The notes: a model not told the origin generated them from the letters alone. Shown: positions 52,788 to 63,963, counted from the first letter of the stretch. The stretch is 64,000 nt of DNA from Enterobacter vonholyi (GCF_008364555.1 NZ_VTUC01000011.1:35758-99757), one strand, 5' to 3'. A program made the numbers and translations.

Positions 52788-55439
52788 TTAGCCGGTGTTA
52801 CGCATACCCGCCGCAACGCCCGCAATCGTCACCATCAGCGCCTGTTCAACACGCGGATCCGGCTCTTTCCCTTCTTCTTCCGCCAGACGCGAACGGTGCA
52901 GCAGCTCTGCCTGCAGGACGTTCAGCGGGTCGGTGTAAATGTTACGCAGTTGAATAGACTCGGCAATCCACGGCAGGTCCGCCATCAGGTGTGAGTCGTT
53001 GGCGATGTCCAGAACCACTTTGATGTCGCCTTCCAGCAGTTCGCGCAGCTCTTTGCCCAGCGCCCACAGCTCAGGTTTCACCAGACGCTGATCGTAGTAT
53101 TCCGCCAGCCACAGGTCAGCTTTCGAGAAGACCATCTCCAGCATGCCCAGACGGGTAGAGAAGAATGGCCAGTCGCGACACATGGTCTCCAGCTCGCTCT
53201 GTTTGCCGTCTTCCACCACTTTTTGCAGCGCGGCACCGGCACCCAGCCAGGCGGGCAGCATCAAACGGTTTTGCGTCCAGGCGAAGATCCACGGGATCGC
53301 GCGCAGAGACTCTACGCCACCGGTTGGGCGACGCTTCGCAGGACGTGAGCCCAGCGGCAGTTTACCCAGCTCCTGCTCAGGCGTGGCCGAGCGGAAGTAA
53401 GGAACGAAATCTTTGTTTTCACGTACGTAGCCGCGGTACAGATCGCAGGAGATGTCAGACAGCTCGTCCATGATATGGCACCAGGACGCTTTCGGCTCCG
53501 GCGGCGGCAGCAGGTTTGCTTCCAGGATAGCGCTGGTATAAAGCGACAGGCTGCTGATGGTCACTTCCGGCAGACCGTATTTGAAGCGGATCATCTCGCC
53601 CTGCTCGGTGACGCGCAGGCCGCCTTTCAGGCTTCCCGGCGGCTGTGACAGAAGGGCTGCATGTGCAGGTGCGCCGCCACGGCCAATTGAGCCACCGCGT
53701 CCGTGGAACAGGGTCAGCTCGATACCGGCTTTCTCGCAGGTTTTGATCAGGGCGTCCTGCGCCTGATACTGCGCCCAGGATGCCGCCATCACGCCTGCAT
53801 CTTTCGCGGAGTCGGAATAGCCGATCATCACCATCTGTTTGCCCTGGATAAAGCCGCGGTACCAGTCGATATTCAGCAGCTGGGTCATGACGTCGTTGGC
53901 GTTATTCAGGTCGTCGAGGGTCTCAAACAGCGGGGCGACCGGCAGGGCGTAGTCGATTCCCGCTTCTTTCAGCAGAAGGTGAACGCCCAGCACGTCGGAA
54001 GGGGTCTTCGCCATTGAGATCACATAGGCGGCCACCGATCCTTTCGGTGCGTCCACGATCGCTTTACAGGTGTTGAGCACCTCGCGGGTTTCGTTGCTTG
54101 GCTCCCAGTTGCGCGGCAGCAGAGGGCGCTTCGAGTTCAGCTCGCGGATCAGGAAGGCCTGTTTGTCGGCTTCGGACCAGCTTTCATAGTCGCCGATGCC
54201 GAGGTAGCGGGTCAGCTCGCCCAGCGCTTCGGTATGGCGGGTACTTTCCTGACGTACGTCGATACGCACCAGCGGCACGCCGAAACACTTCACGCGGCGC
54301 AGGGTGTCGAGCAGTTCGCCGTTAGCGATGATGCCCATCCCGCAGGCCTGGAGTGATTTATAACAGGCGTACAGCGGCTCCCAGAGCTGTTCGTTCTGGC
54401 TGAGCAGGCCTTCTGGTTTTGGCAGGCGCTGACCTTTCAGACGCGCTTCCAGCCACGCCTGAGTGGCCATCAGCTGACCGCGCAGTTTTTTCATCAGGAA
54501 ACGGTACGGTTCGCTGGCACCCTCTTCACCTGCCAGCGCGCGTAGTTCCGGCGTCGCTTCAACCATCGACAGCTCGGAGATCAGCACCTGAATGTCTTTC
54601 AGGAACAGGTCGGTCGCTTTCCAGCGGCTCAGCAGCAGGACGTGACGGGTAATTTCCGCGGTCACGTTCGGGTTGCCGTCGCGGTCGCCGCCCATCCAGG
54701 AGGTGAAGCGGACCGGAACGAAATCGACCGGCAGGCGGTAGCCAAGGTTCTCTTCCAGCTGTTCGTTCAGCTCGCGCAGGTAGTTCGGCACCCCTTCCCA
54801 CAGGCTGTTTTCCACCACCGCAAAGCCCCATTTAGCTTCGTCCACCGGGCTTGGGCGATGCTTACGAATTTCATCGGTGTGCCAGGACTGGGCAATAAGC
54901 TGGCGCAGACGGCGCATCAGCTGGTTGCGTTCGTAGTCGGCAATGTCTTTATTATCCAACTGCTTCAGACAGTTGTTCACTTCCACCATTTTGTGGATCA
55001 GGGTGCGACGGGTAATTTCGGTTGGGTGTGCGGTCAGCACCAGCTCCAGCGAAAGCGACTCTACCGCTTTTTTGATGGTGGCCTCGTTGAGGTCTGGCTG
55101 GTCTTTCAGTTTACGCAGGGTGCGGGCAATGACTTCCGGGTTGCTTGCCGCTTCGCCATTCGGCGAAATGCTGTGGTATTGCTCAGCGGTATTGGCCAGG
55201 TTCAGGAACTGGCTGAATGCGCGCGCAACGGGCAGCAGCTCATCGTTAGAGAGGTTCTGCAAGGTGGTGAGCAGCTCCTGACGACTGGCCTCGTTACCGG
55301 CACGGGAAGATTTAGACAGCTTGCGGATGGTTTCAACGCGGTCGAGGATGTTCTCCCCCAACGCGTCTTTGATGGTATCTCCAAGCACTTTGCCGAGCAT
55401 ACTGACATTACTACGCAACGCGGAATATTGTTCGTTCAT
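52788..55439 (-). CDS. ppc: Phosphoenolpyruvate carboxylase
   Basis: An 883-residue enzyme that carboxylates PEP to oxaloacetate, the main anaplerotic reaction. Catalytic blocks are visible: [14 protein letters not shown] with His near residue 138, [19 protein letters not shown] with Lys near 546, [12 protein letters not shown] with the essential Arg near 587, and the C-terminal ..MRNTG inhibitor-site end. Length matches E. coli Ppc. In E. coli the next gene is argE; here the neighbour is the oxyS/oxyR locus because the arginine cluster is elsewhere. Confidence 0.99.
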   Translation of the reverse strand: MNEQYSALRSNVSMLGKVLGDTIKDALGENILDRVETIRKLSKSSRAGNEASRQELLTTLQNLSNDELLPVARAFSQFLNLANTAEQYHSISPNGEAASNPEVIARTLRKLKDQPDLNEATIKKAVESLSLELVLTAHPTEITRRTLIHKMVEVNNCLKQLDNKDIADYERNQLMRRLRQLIAQSWHTDEIRKHRPSPVDEAKWGFAVVENSLWEGVPNYLRELNEQLEENLGYRLPVDFVPVRFTSWMGGDRDGNPNVTAEITRHVLLLSRWKATDLFLKDIQVLISELSMVEATPELRALAGEEGASEPYRFLMKKLRGQLMATQAWLEARLKGQRLPKPEGLLSQNEQLWEPLYACYKSLQACGMGIIANGELLDTLRRVKCFGVPLVRIDVRQESTRHTEALGELTRYLGIGDYESWSEADKQAFLIRELNSKRPLLPRNWEPSNETREVLNTCKAIVDAPKGSVAAYVISMAKTPSDVLGVHLLLKEAGIDYALPVAPLFETLDDLNNANDVMTQLLNIDWYRGFIQGKQMVMIGYSDSAKDAGVMAASWAQYQAQDALIKTCEKAGIELTLFHGRGGSIGRGGAPAHAALLSQPPGSLKGGLRVTEQGEMIRFKYGLPEVTISSLSLYTSAILEANLLPPPEPKASWCHIMDELSDISCDLYRGYVRENKDFVPYFRSATPEQELGKLPLGSRPAKRRPTGGVESLRAIPWIFAWTQNRLMLPAWLGAGAALQKVVEDGKQSELETMCRDWPFFSTRLGMLEMVFSKADLWLAEYYDQRLVKPELWALGKELRELLEGDIKVVLDIANDSHLMADLPWIAESIQLRNIYTDPLNVLQAELLHRSRLAEEEGKEPDPRVEQALMVTIAGVAAGMRNTG

Positions 55440-55713
55440 AAAAACCCAGTCACCCCATCATTTTTGTTTATGCCCAGGCAAAAATTTTCTGGACATTATT
55501 TTGTCATCTCCCTTTATAAAGCCACGTAAAACCCCCGTCGTCAATTGCTGCGAAAACGGTTCAGCAAACGAATAAATGTGGGCAATTTACGAAATTTAAT
55601 TCGCATTGCGTCAGATAAGAGATGCTTATGAAAAAGTATGGGGAAAAGGGAGTAAACATTAAAAATGATCGCTTCGGTTGCCATTTTGTTTTTATATCCG
55701 GCCTTTTTTACGC
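55440..55713. other. ppc upstream region, no gene seen
   Basis: This AT-rich stretch between the ppc start and the OxyS terminator should hold the ppc promoter. I see no convincing open reading frame, RNA gene or repeat. The whole ppc-oxyR gap is 488 bp. Confidence 0.6.
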
Positions 55714-55830
55714 AAAAAAAAGCGGACCACGGGGTCCGCAAAAGTTCACGTTGGCTTTAGTTGTTCGAGTTTTGAGAGAAACTCGCGGACGGTGCGGGGA
55801 CGTCAAGGGTCAAACACGTGCCGCCTCGTC
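55714..55830 (-). ncRNA. oxyS: OxyS sRNA
   Basis: On the minus strand, divergent from oxyR, the 3' half reads AACAACTAAAGCCAACGTGA, then ACTTTTGCGG and a terminator stem (GCGGACC/GGTCCGC, 55722-55739) with a run of T (55721-55714). This matches E. coli OxyS closely, including the fhlA-pairing loop regions, as does the 5' GGCGGCAC start. The middle (about 55765-55805) is diverged. The 5' end at 55830 is set by alignment with E. coli and is approximate. OxyS is made under peroxide stress by OxyR activation and pairs with target mRNAs through Hfq. Confidence 0.88.
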
Positions 55831-55869
55831 TATATGGTGTATTATTCAACAGAATGCTTGATAGGGATA

Positions 55870-55906
55870 ATCGTTCGTTGCTATGCTATCTATCGCCATG
55901 AACTAT
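55870..55906. promoter_or_regulatory. OxyR binding motif between oxyS and oxyR
   Basis: Four tetramers at 11-bp spacing, ATCG (55870), CTAT (55881), ATCG (55892) and CTAT (55903), fit the OxyR ATAG-N7-CTAT-N7-ATAG-N7-CTAT pattern with both CTAT elements exact. Its position allows oxyS activation and oxyR autorepression. Confidence 0.82.
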
Positions 55907-55927
55907 CGTGGCGACGGAGGATGAATA

Positions 55928-56845
55928 ATGAATATTCGTGATCTTGAATACCTGGTAGCGTTAGCCGAGCATCGTCACTTTCGCCGCGCGGCAGACTCCT
56001 GCCACGTCAGCCAGCCCACGCTGAGCGGCCAGATCCGCAAGCTGGAAGACGAGCTGGGCGTGATGCTGCTGGAGCGCACCAGCCGTAAGGTTCTGTTCAC
56101 ACAGGCAGGTCTTCTGCTGGTGGATCAGGCGCGCACCGTGCTGCGCGAGGTCAAAGTGCTCAAGGAAATGGCAAGCCAGCAGGGGGAGGCAATGTCCGGC
56201 CCGCTGCATATTGGCCTGATCCCAACCGTTGGCCCGTACCTGTTGCCGCACATCATTCCGATGCTGCACCAGACGTTCCCGAAACTCGAAATGTACCTGC
56301 ACGAAGCGCAAACCCATCAGCTGCTGGCGCAGCTGGACAGCGGCAAGCTCGACTGCGCCATTCTGGCACTGGTAAAAGAGAGTGAAGCCTTTATTGAAGT
56401 GCCGCTGTTCGATGAGCCAATGATGCTGGCGATCTATGAAGATCACCCGTGGGCGAACCGCGATCGCGTGCCGATGGCCGATCTGGCCGGTGAAAAGCTG
56501 CTGATGCTGGAAGATGGCCACTGCCTGCGCGACCAGGCTATGGGCTTCTGCTTCGAAGCGGGTGCCGATGAAGATACCCATTTCCGGGCAACCAGTCTGG
56601 AAACGCTGCGTAATATGGTGGCGGCGGGAAGCGGTATTACGCTTCTGCCCGCGCTGGCGGTGCCGCACGAGCGTAAACGTGATGGCGTGGTCTATCTGCC
56701 GTGCATTAAGCCGGAACCGCGTCGTACGATTGGCCTGGTTTATCGTCCGGGTTCACCGCTGCGCAGCCGCTATGAGCAGCTGGCAGAGGCCATCCGTGGT
56801 TCGATGGATGGCCATTTCGACAGCGCGTTAAAACAGGCGGTTTAA
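55928..56845 (+). CDS. oxyR: Hydrogen peroxide-sensing regulator OxyR
   Basis: A 305-residue LysR-type activator. The winged helix-turn-helix is at the N-terminus ([25 protein letters not shown] region, with [13 protein letters not shown] as recognition segment). The redox switch cysteines Cys199 and Cys208 are intact in [17 protein letters not shown] and form a disulfide on peroxide exposure. It activates katG, oxyS and others. The start follows GGAGG. The 3' end overlaps the convergent sthA stop region by 18 bp. Confidence 0.99.
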   Translation: MNIRDLEYLVALAEHRHFRRAADSCHVSQPTLSGQIRKLEDELGVMLLERTSRKVLFTQAGLLLVDQARTVLREVKVLKEMASQQGEAMSGPLHIGLIPTVGPYLLPHIIPMLHQTFPKLEMYLHEAQTHQLLAQLDSGKLDCAILALVKESEAFIEVPLFDEPMMLAIYEDHPWANRDRVPMADLAGEKLLMLEDGHCLRDQAMGFCFEAGADEDTHFRATSLETLRNMVAAGSGITLLPALAVPHERKRDGVVYLPCIKPEPRRTIGLVYRPGSPLRSRYEQLAEAIRGSMDGHFDSALKQAV

Positions 56846-58228
56846 GCCGTTCAGCGCAGCTACCCGATAGGCTTCCGCCATGGTCGGGTAGTTAAAGGTG
56901 GTGTTAACAAAGTATTCAATGGTGTTACCACCGCCTTTCTGCTCCATTATCGCCTGGCCGATATGAATGATTTCCGCCGCGCGTTCACCAAAGCAGTGAA
57001 TACCGAGGATCTCTTTCGTCTCGCGATGGAAGAGGATCTTCAGCGTTCCCACGCTCATCCCCACGATTTGCGCCCGCGCCAGATGTTTAAACTGCGCACG
57101 ACCCACCTCGTAAGGCACCTTCATTGACGTTAGCTGCTGCTCGGTTTTCCCGACTGAACTGATTTCCGGGATGGTATAGATGCCCGTCGGAATATCTTCA
57201 ATCAGGTGCGCCGTTGCTTCACCCTTCACCAGCGCCTGAGCGGCAATTCGGCCCTGATCGTAGGCGGCAGAGGCCAGGCTCGGGTAGCCAATCACGTCGC
57301 CAACCGCGTAGACGTGCGGCAGGGCGGTCTGATACATGCTGTTGACCTTGAGCTGACCACGGCTGTCGGTCTCAAGCCCGATGTTTTCCAGCTGCAGGGA
57401 GTCGGTGTTGCCGGTACGGCCGTTGGCGTACAGCAGGCAGTCTGCTTTCAGCTTCTTGCCTGACTTCAGGTGCATGATCACCCCGTCGTCACAGCCTTCA
57501 ATTTTCTCATACTCTTCGTTGTGGCGAATCACCACGCCGCTGTTCCAGAAGTGGTAGGAGAGGGAGTCCGACATCTCCTGATCGAGGAACGCCAGCAGGC
57601 GGTCGCGGGTGTTGATCAGGTCAACTTTGACGTCCATCCCGCGGAAGATCGACGCATATTCGCAACCAATGACCCCTGCGCCATAAATAATGACGTGGCG
57701 GGGTTCATGGTGCAGGCTCAGAATCGAATCGCTGTCGTAGACGCGCGGGTGCGAGAAATCGACGTCGGCGGGATGGTACGGGCGTGAACCGCAGGCGATA
57801 ACAAATTTTTCAGCCGTGATGGTTTCAACCGAACCGTCGTGGCATTCGAGTGCCAGGGTGTGTTCATCCACAAAATGCGCGTTGCCCTGCAAAATTTCAC
57901 AGTGGTTACGCTCATAAAATCCCTGACGCATGCGTGTCTGCTGGTTAATAACGGTATCCGCGTGATTCAGGATGTCAGCAAAAGAGGAACGAAGAAGTCG
58001 GGAGTGGTCGCTGTAAAGAGGGTTCTGGTTAAATTCGATAATGCGGCTAACGGCGTGGCGGAGGGCTTTCGAAGGGATGGTCCCCCAGTGGGTGCAACCG
58101 CCGCCGACATTATGGTAGCGCTCGATGACCGCTACTCTGGCTCCCTGTTTCACCAGACCCATAGCAGCACCTTCGCCGCCGGGGCCGGAACCAATAACTA
58201 TTGCGTCGTAATCGTAGGAATGTGGCAT
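56828..58228 (-). CDS. sthA: Soluble pyridine nucleotide transhydrogenase
   Basis: A 466-residue FAD enzyme that converts excess NADPH and NAD+ to NADP+ and NADH. FAD binding is at [18 protein letters not shown](P) binding at [14 protein letters not shown], and a second FAD contact at VYAVGDVIG. The disulfide motif of related oxidoreductases is altered to [14 protein letters not shown], with Thr replacing the second Cys; this is typical of this family and not damage. It converges on oxyR with an 18-bp overlap. Confidence 0.98.
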   Translation of the reverse strand: MPHSYDYDAIVIGSGPGGEGAAMGLVKQGARVAVIERYHNVGGGCTHWGTIPSKALRHAVSRIIEFNQNPLYSDHSRLLRSSFADILNHADTVINQQTRMRQGFYERNHCEILQGNAHFVDEHTLALECHDGSVETITAEKFVIACGSRPYHPADVDFSHPRVYDSDSILSLHHEPRHVIIYGAGVIGCEYASIFRGMDVKVDLINTRDRLLAFLDQEMSDSLSYHFWNSGVVIRHNEEYEKIEGCDDGVIMHLKSGKKLKADCLLYANGRTGNTDSLQLENIGLETDSRGQLKVNSMYQTALPHVYAVGDVIGYPSLASAAYDQGRIAAQALVKGEATAHLIEDIPTGIYTIPEISSVGKTEQQLTSMKVPYEVGRAQFKHLARAQIVGMSVGTLKILFHRETKEILGIHCFGERAAEIIHIGQAIMEQKGGGNTIEYFVNTTFNYPTMAEAYRVAALNGLNRLF

Positions 58229-58427
58229 GGTAAGGCTTACCTGTTCTTATACATAAAAGCAACAGAATCATAACATCATTGCCGGAGTAACCCAATTATC
58301 GTTGTGCTTTTTTCCGGCAGTGGAGCACAAACCGCACGTAAACAATCATTCACAAAGCCAGACAAACAGATTAATTTTATTCTCTGGTATAGTGCCATCA
58401 GGCCTTTGGAAGGATTCAACTATCGTG

Positions 58428-59063
58428 ATGGGCGTAAGAGCACAACAAAAAGAGAAAACCCGGCGTTCGCTGGTGGAAGCCGCATTCAGTCAACTGAGTG
58501 CTGAGCGGAGTTTTGCCAGTTTGAGCCTGCGCGAAGTCGCACGCGAGGCCGGGATTGCGCCAACGTCCTTCTATCGTCATTTCCGTGATGTGGATGAACT
58601 GGGCCTGACCATGGTCGACGAGAGCGGTCTGATGCTGCGTCAGCTGATGCGCCAGGCGCGTCAGCGTATCGCCAAAGGGGGCAGCGTGATCCGTACCTCC
58701 GTGTCGACATTTATGGAATTTATCGGCAATAACCCCAACGCGTTTCGTCTGCTTCTGCGCGAACGTTCGGGCACGTCGGCGGCGTTTCGTGCCGCCGTCG
58801 CGCGTGAAATTCAGCACTTCATCGCGGAACTTGCCGACTATCTTGAACTCGAAAACCATATGCCGCGTGCCTTTACTGAAGCACAGGCTGAGGCGATGGT
58901 GACGATAGTGTTCAGCGCGGGTGCCGAAGCGCTGGACGTCAGCATTGAACAACGCAAGCAGCTTGAAGAGCGACTGGTATTGCAGCTCAGGATGATCTCC
59001 AAAGGCGCGTACTACTGGTATCGCCGTGAGCAAGAGAAACTGGCACATCAAACCGAAGAGTGA
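58428..59063 (+). CDS. fabR: Unsaturated fatty acid biosynthesis repressor FabR
   Basis: A 211-residue TetR-family repressor of fabA and fabB that responds to the ratio of unsaturated to saturated acyl thioesters. The helix-turn-helix is [27 protein letters not shown]. The ATG at 58428 ([19 protein letters not shown]) matches the shorter, accepted start; the frame is open to 58302 but the extension is poorly conserved. yijD follows 9 bp later, so the two are co-transcribed. It diverges from sthA. Confidence 0.97.
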   Translation: MGVRAQQKEKTRRSLVEAAFSQLSAERSFASLSLREVAREAGIAPTSFYRHFRDVDELGLTMVDESGLMLRQLMRQARQRIAKGGSVIRTSVSTFMEFIGNNPNAFRLLLRERSGTSAAFRAAVAREIQHFIAELADYLELENHMPRAFTEAQAEAMVTIVFSAGAEALDVSIEQRKQLEERLVLQLRMISKGAYYWYRREQEKLAHQTEE

Positions 59064-59072
59064 AGGTGAGTA

Positions 59073-59432
59073 ATGAAACAGTCAGGTCAGGATAAAGGGA
59101 CGCTGTTGCTGGCATTGATCGCTGGCTTATCCATTAATGGTACGTTTGCCGCTATTTTTAGCTCAATCGTTCCATTTTCGATTTTCCCGCTTATAGCGCT
59201 GGTGCTGACGGTTTACTGCCTGCATCAACGTTACCTGAACCGCACCATGCCGGTGGGGTTACCGGGGCTGGCCGCTGCCTGCTTTATTCTGGGCGTATTG
59301 CTGTATAGCACCGTGGTTCGCGCGGAGTATCCGGATATCGGCTCTAACTTCTTCCCTGCGGTACTGTCTGTGGCGCTGGTGTTCTGGATTGGCTCGCGCA
59401 TGCGTAGCCGCAAGAGCCAGTTACCGGAGTAG
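59073..59432 (+). CDS. yijD: DUF1422 inner-membrane protein YijD
   Basis: A 119-residue membrane protein of unknown function with about four hydrophobic segments (starting at [19 protein letters not shown]) and a short basic C-terminal tail (RMRSRKSQ). It is the second gene of fabR-yijD, and it has the same position in E. coli, which suggests but does not prove a membrane-lipid link. Confidence 0.95.
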   Translation: MKQSGQDKGTLLLALIAGLSINGTFAAIFSSIVPFSIFPLIALVLTVYCLHQRYLNRTMPVGLPGLAAACFILGVLLYSTVVRAEYPDIGSNFFPAVLSVALVFWIGSRMRSRKSQLPE

Positions 59433-59441
59433 AGAATTTTG

Positions 59442-59471
59442 TAGGGCAGGTAAGCGAAGCTCCACCTGCCA
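59442..59471. repeat. Intergenic hairpin between yijD and trmA
   Basis: GGCAGGT (59446-59452) pairs with ACCTGCC (59464-59470). The unit TAGGGCAGGTAAGCGAAGC is the same type as the second unit at 14460. The two flanking genes converge, so it may serve as a terminator. Confidence 0.75.
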
Positions 59472-59485
59472 AAAATGCCGGATAT

Positions 59486-60586
59486 TTACTTAGCCGTCAG
59501 AAGTACGCCGCACTCCATATGGTGCGTATACGGGAACTGATCGAACAGTGCCAGACGTTCAACCTTGTGCGTCTGGCCTAACGTTTCCAGGTTCTTGCAC
59601 AGGGTCTCCGGATTACAGGAGATGTACAAAATACGCGGGTACGCCTGCACCATCTTCTCGGTTTCGCTGTCCAGGCCACTGCGCGGCGGGTCGACAAAAA
59701 TCGTCTCACACTGGTAGCTCTTCAGATCGATCCCTTCCAGACGGTTAAACTGGCGTACGCCGTTCATTGCCTGCGTGAATTCTTCTGCGGCCATTCGAAT
59801 GATCTGCACGTTGTCGATATGGTTGGCGGCAATATTGTACTGCGCGGCGGCAACCGACGGTTTGGCGATTTCCGTTGCGAGGACGCGGTCGAAATTATGC
59901 GCCAGCGCCAGCGAGAAGTTGCCGTTACCGCAGTAGAGCTCAAGCAGATCGCCCGTTGACCCTTCTGTCGCCTTCAGCGCCCACTCCAGCATCTGCACGT
60001 TCATCGCGGCATTCGGCTGGGTGAAGCTGTTTTCCACCTGACGATAAACCATCTCTTTACCCGCCACAGGCAGGCGCTCGTCTACGTAGTCCTGATCCAG
60101 CATGATTTTGGTTTTTGTCGCCCGGCCAATCAGGTGAACGTTGATGTTCTGCGCCCGTAGCGCATCGCGCAGCGCTTCTGCCTGCTCGCGCCACTCGTCG
60201 TTCAGGGCTTTGTGGTACAGCAGGGAAACAATCGCCTGATTGCTTTGCGTGGTCAGGTAGTCAATCTGGAACAGCTTGTTACGCAGCATCGGATTGTTGC
60301 GCACGCCGTCCATTATCAGCGTCATCAGCTGGTTGATAAGCTCACTCGCTGCCGGGAAGCTGTCCACGCGGATACGGGACTTCGTCTGCTGATCGAAAAT
60401 GATGTGGTACAGGTCGTCACCGTCGTGCCAGATGCGGAATTCGGCGCGCATGCGGTAGTGGCTGACTGGAGAGCGGAACACCTCGGGAACGGGCGCGTTG
60501 AAAGGCGTCATCATACTTTGCAGGCGGACAACTTTTTCTGCCAGCTGCGCGTCGTACTGTTCTGTCGGGAGGTGTTCTGGGGTCAT
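59486..60586 (-). CDS. trmA: tRNA (uracil-54-C5)-methyltransferase
   Basis: A 366-residue SAM enzyme that makes ribothymidine 54 in tRNA and also modifies tmRNA. Visible parts are the SAM-binding [25 protein letters not shown], the catalytic cysteine in YISCNPETL near residue 324, and the C-terminal HHMECGVLL with the base Glu. The ATG at 60586 ([15 protein letters not shown]) matches the E. coli start; the frame is open 77 codons further upstream through the btuB leader, which has no conservation. It diverges from btuB. Confidence 0.98.
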   Translation of the reverse strand: MTPEHLPTEQYDAQLAEKVVRLQSMMTPFNAPVPEVFRSPVSHYRMRAEFRIWHDGDDLYHIIFDQQTKSRIRVDSFPAASELINQLMTLIMDGVRNNPMLRNKLFQIDYLTTQSNQAIVSLLYHKALNDEWREQAEALRDALRAQNINVHLIGRATKTKIMLDQDYVDERLPVAGKEMVYRQVENSFTQPNAAMNVQMLEWALKATEGSTGDLLELYCGNGNFSLALAHNFDRVLATEIAKPSVAAAQYNIAANHIDNVQIIRMAAEEFTQAMNGVRQFNRLEGIDLKSYQCETIFVDPPRSGLDSETEKMVQAYPRILYISCNPETLCKNLETLGQTHKVERLALFDQFPYTHHMECGVLLTAK

Positions 60587-60662
60587 GATGCGTCCTGAGT
60601 GATAAAGAATTACGCGGCGATTGTAGGCATTGTTCAGGGGATGTCCAGATTTAATGGCCAAT

Positions 60663-60686
60663 AGCTGTCTGGACATCCATACGTGT
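60663..60686. promoter_or_regulatory. Candidate MetJ box array upstream of btuB
   Basis: Three contiguous octamers AGCTGTCT, GGACATCC and ATACGTGT (60663-60686) match the met box AGACGTCT at six, five and six of eight positions. CTGGACATCC here is also the right arm of a perfect 10-bp inverted repeat whose left arm GGATGTCCAG is at 60639-60648. The site is just upstream of the riboswitch. Confidence 0.5.
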
Positions 60687-60705
60687 CTAATTGTAGCATT
60701 CTGTT

Positions 60706-60932
60706 TCCGGTCTCCTGAGAGTGAAAAGGGAATCCAGTGTAAATCTGGAGCTGACGCGCAGCGGTAAAGACTGGCGGGATGAGCGTTGTAGACACTGTGA
60801 AAATGGGAAGTCTTCATCCTTATATAGCCACCTAGCCCGAAGACCTGCCGGGATCACGTCGCATTTGGTTTCATCATCGCGTGCTATCGATGAGGCCTGC
60901 GGCATCCTTCTTATATTGTGGATGCTTTAACA
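60706..60932 (+). promoter_or_regulatory. Adenosylcobalamin riboswitch in the btuB leader
   Basis: The leader contains the conserved GGGAATCCAGTG block (60728-60739), the CTGACGCGCAGCGG segment, and the B12 box AGCCCGAAGACCTGCC at 60834-60849, as in E. coli btuB. The expression platform is the stem GCATCC (60902-60907) with GGATGC (60920-60925), which would hide the btuB ribosome-binding site when cobalamin is bound. Confidence 0.95.
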
Positions 60933-62786
60933 ATGATTAAAAAAGTATCGCTGTTGACGGCGTTGTCCGTCACGGCATTTTCGGGCTGGGCGCAGGATAG
61001 CGCAGACTCGTTGGTGGTGACGGCAAATCGTTTTGAACAACCGGCAAAAACTGTTCTGGCACCGACGTCCGTGGTGACGCGCGAAGATATTGAACGCTGG
61101 CAGGCCAGAAGCGTGGTGGAAATCATGTCACGTCTGCCTGGCGTGGATATCGCGCAAAGCGGTGGAATGGGCTCGAACTCTTCGACTTTTATTCGCGGAA
61201 CGGAATCTCGCCATGTGCTGGTGCTGATTGACGGTATTCCTTTGAATAACGCCGGGATCAGCAACGTTCCCGATCTGAGCCAAATCCCGACCTCGCTGAT
61301 TCAGCGTATTGAGTACATCCGTGGTCCGCGTTCGGCCCTGTATGGCTCCGATGCGATTGGCGGCGTGATCAACATCATCACCGGACGTGACAAGCCGGGT
61401 GCGGAAATCTCAGCGGGCGTCGGCTCTAAGGGTTATCAGACCTATGACGGCGCTTTCCAGCAGGTGCTGGATAAAACCAAAATCACCATGGCGGGTAACT
61501 ACACCTATACCCGTGGTTTTGATATTGATGCCAAAGATGCTCCGCGCCAGCCGGACCGCGATGGCTTTATGAGTAAATCGCTGTACGGCTCTGTGGAACA
61601 GCAGATTACCGACAGCGTGAGCGGCTTTTTCCGTGGCTTTGGTTATGACAACCGCACCGCGTACGACGGTTACGATCACTACGACGACAACTTTATGGTG
61701 GATGGACGACCTGATACTCGCCAGCTCTATAGCCAGAACTGGGATACCGGTCTGCGTTACAACCAGGGGATTTTCCAGTCACAGCTGGTCGCGGGTTACG
61801 GTCGCAGTAAAGATCAGAACTATGATCCGAAGAAAGGGCGTTACGCTGATTCCGCCACCATGGATGACGTGAAGCAGTACACCACCCAATGGCTCAATAC
61901 CGTGGAGGTCGGTCACGGCAACATTGGCGCAGGTCTGGACTGGCTAAAGCAGAAGACGCAGGCCGGAACGGGCTACCTGGATAAAGGTTACGAGCAACGC
62001 AATACCGGCGTGTTTGTTTCGGCAATGCAGCAGTTCAGCAGCGTGACGCTGGAAGCGGCGGCGCGTAATGACGACAACTCCAACTTTGGTAACCATGGCA
62101 CATGGCAAACCAGCGCGGCGTGGGAGTTTGTGGATGGCTATCGCGTGATTGCCTCCTACGGTACCGCATTTAAAGCACCAACCATGAGCCAGATCCACAG
62201 CGCTTCTTACGGTAATCCGGACCTCAAACCGGAGGAGAGTAAACAGTGGGAAGGGGGCTTTGAAGGTCTGACGGGACCGGTCAACTGGCGTATCACCGGC
62301 TATCGCAATGACATTGATAATCTTATTAACAGCGATCCGCATACGTATCGTTACTACAACGTCGACGAAGCACGTATTAAAGGTGTGGAAGCGACGGCAC
62401 AGTTCGATACTGGCCCGGTCGGACATCAGATTTCCTATGATTATGTCGACCCGCGTAATGCCAAAACCAACGAAGTACTGGCCCGCCGTTCTAAGCAGCA
62501 GGTTAAGTACCAGCTTGACTGGCAGGTATGGGATCTCGACTGGAACCTTGCCTACCGTTATCTGGGCACCCGCTATGATGTCGCGATTGATCCTGACACC
62601 TATTCGTCAGAACGCGTGAAAATGGGCGGTGTAAGCCTGTGGGATGTCGCAGTTTCGTATCCTGTCACCTCACACCTTACAGTTCGTGGTAAAATAGCCA
62701 ACCTGTTCGATAAAGATTACGAGACAGTTTATGGCTACCAAACTGCAGGACGGGAATACACCTTGTCTGGCAGCTACACCTTCTAA
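60933..62786 (+). CDS. btuB: TonB-dependent vitamin B12 receptor BtuB
   Basis: A 617-residue outer-membrane transporter for cobalamin, also a receptor for some colicins and phages. A signal peptide ([20 protein letters not shown]) is followed by the TonB box DSLVVTA at about residues 25-31, a plug domain (to about 150, with [17 protein letters not shown] and [16 protein letters not shown]), and a 22-strand barrel ending in the outer-membrane insertion signal YTLSGSYTF. Three residues longer than E. coli BtuB. The start at 60933 follows the riboswitch. Its last 56 bp overlap murI in another frame. Confidence 0.98.
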   Translation: MIKKVSLLTALSVTAFSGWAQDSADSLVVTANRFEQPAKTVLAPTSVVTREDIERWQARSVVEIMSRLPGVDIAQSGGMGSNSSTFIRGTESRHVLVLIDGIPLNNAGISNVPDLSQIPTSLIQRIEYIRGPRSALYGSDAIGGVINIITGRDKPGAEISAGVGSKGYQTYDGAFQQVLDKTKITMAGNYTYTRGFDIDAKDAPRQPDRDGFMSKSLYGSVEQQITDSVSGFFRGFGYDNRTAYDGYDHYDDNFMVDGRPDTRQLYSQNWDTGLRYNQGIFQSQLVAGYGRSKDQNYDPKKGRYADSATMDDVKQYTTQWLNTVEVGHGNIGAGLDWLKQKTQAGTGYLDKGYEQRNTGVFVSAMQQFSSVTLEAAARNDDNSNFGNHGTWQTSAAWEFVDGYRVIASYGTAFKAPTMSQIHSASYGNPDLKPEESKQWEGGFEGLTGPVNWRITGYRNDIDNLINSDPHTYRYYNVDEARIKGVEATAQFDTGPVGHQISYDYVDPRNAKTNEVLARRSKQQVKYQLDWQVWDLDWNLAYRYLGTRYDVAIDPDTYSSERVKMGGVSLWDVAVSYPVTSHLTVRGKIANLFDKDYETVYGYQTAGREYTLSGSYTF

Positions 62787-63582
62787 TCCGCGTCCCACCG
62801 TGCTGGTGTTTGATTCCGGCGTCGGTGGGCTTTCGGTCTATGATGAGATTCGGCATCTCCTGCCGGATCTCCATTACATCTACGCCTTCGATAACGTCGC
62901 TTTCCCGTATGGGGAAAAGAGCGAAGATTTTATTGTTGAGCGTGTAGTTGAAATCGTCACTGCGGTACAAAAACGCTATCCCCTTGCGCTGGCCGTCATC
63001 GCCTGTAATACGGCGAGCACCGTTTCTCTTCCCGCCCTGCGTGAAAAATTCCAGTTCCCGGTTGTGGGCGTCGTCCCTGCAATAAAGCCTGCCGCGCGTC
63101 TGACGGCGAACGGCATAGTGGGTTTGCTGGCAACGCGAGGCACGGTAAAGCGTCCTTATACCCGCGAGCTGATCGACCGTTTTGCTAACGAATGTCAGAT
63201 TGCGATGCTGGGCTCGGCCGAGCTGGTGGAGATGGCCGAAGCGAAGCTGCATGGAAAGGCGGTATCACTCGACGAGCTGCGTCGTATTCTTCGTCCGTGG
63301 CTGCGGATGCCCGAACCTCCGGATACCGTTGTGCTGGGCTGTACCCACTTCCCGCTATTACAGGAAGAGTTATTGGAGGTGTTACCGGAGGGGACGCGCC
63401 TGGTGGATTCGGGTGCGGCTATCGCTCGTCGTACTGCCTGGCTGCTGGAACACGAAGCGCCGGATGCGAAATCTACCGATGCGAATATCGCGTTTTGTAT
63501 GGCTATCACGAAAGAGACTGAGCAACTTTTACCCGTTTTACGCCGTTATGGCTTTGAAACGCTCGAAAAACTGGCGCTATAG
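62731..63582 (+). CDS. murI: Glutamate racemase
   Basis: A 283-residue enzyme that makes D-glutamate for peptidoglycan. The two catalytic cysteines are in VIACNTAST and [11 protein letters not shown], and the N-terminal [12 protein letters not shown] carries the proton-assisting Asp/Ser. An N-terminal extension of about 20 residues before the core, typical of enteric MurI, allows activation by UDP-MurNAc-Ala. The start lies inside btuB (56-bp overlap), as in E. coli, which suggests translational coupling. The rRNA operon begins after it. Confidence 0.97.
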   Translation: MATKLQDGNTPCLAATPSNPRPTVLVFDSGVGGLSVYDEIRHLLPDLHYIYAFDNVAFPYGEKSEDFIVERVVEIVTAVQKRYPLALAVIACNTASTVSLPALREKFQFPVVGVVPAIKPAARLTANGIVGLLATRGTVKRPYTRELIDRFANECQIAMLGSAELVEMAEAKLHGKAVSLDELRRILRPWLRMPEPPDTVVLGCTHFPLLQEELLEVLPEGTRLVDSGAAIARRTAWLLEHEAPDAKSTDANIAFCMAITKETEQLLPVLRRYGFETLEKLAL

Positions 63583-63753
63583 CACGGTTTTGAGCAAAAA
63601 AGAGACGGTTGAAAGTTTTTTTTAAAAGAGGGGTTGTCAACGTCTGAGAACTCCCTATAATGCGCCTCCACTGACACGGAACAACGGCTTACAGGCCGCC
63701 GGGTTAGCGGGGTTCAGAGATGAACCCCAGCAGAGAAAAGCGAAAATAATCAC
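63583..63753 (+). promoter_or_regulatory. rrn P1 promoter and upstream region
   Basis: TTGTCA (63634-63639), a 16-bp spacer and TATAAT (63656-63661), followed by a GC-rich TGCGCCTCC discriminator, form rrn P1. An A/T-rich tract (about 63610-63628) just upstream of the -35 is UP-element-like. Fis sites are expected further upstream but overlap murI. Growth-rate and ppGpp control are known for this class. Confidence 0.92.
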
Positions 63754-63963
63754 TTGACTCTGAACGAGGAAAACGTAATATACGGGACCTCGCAACGGTG
63801 AGCGAAAGCCGCGTTGCACTGCTCTTTAACAATTTATCAGACAATCTGTGTGGGCACTCAAAGTGACATGGATTCTTAACGTCGCAAGACGAAAAATGAA
63901 TACCAAGTCTCTGAGTGAACATGCGTAATTCATTACGAAGTTTAATTCACGAGCATCAAACTT
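63754..63963 (+). promoter_or_regulatory. rrn P2 promoter, boxA antiterminator and 16S leader
   Basis: P2 is TTGACT (63754-63759), 16 bp, TAATAT (63776-63781). BoxA, TGCTCTTTAACAA at 63820-63832, loads the NusB-NusE antitermination complex. The rest of the leader up to 63963 contains the 5' part of the RNase III processing stem of pre-16S RNA. Confidence 0.9.

Noticed and set aside
58060..58145. SthA active-site loss, because one cysteine of the flavoprotein disulfide motif is Thr
   Set aside because: The [14 protein letters not shown] form is normal for soluble transhydrogenases.
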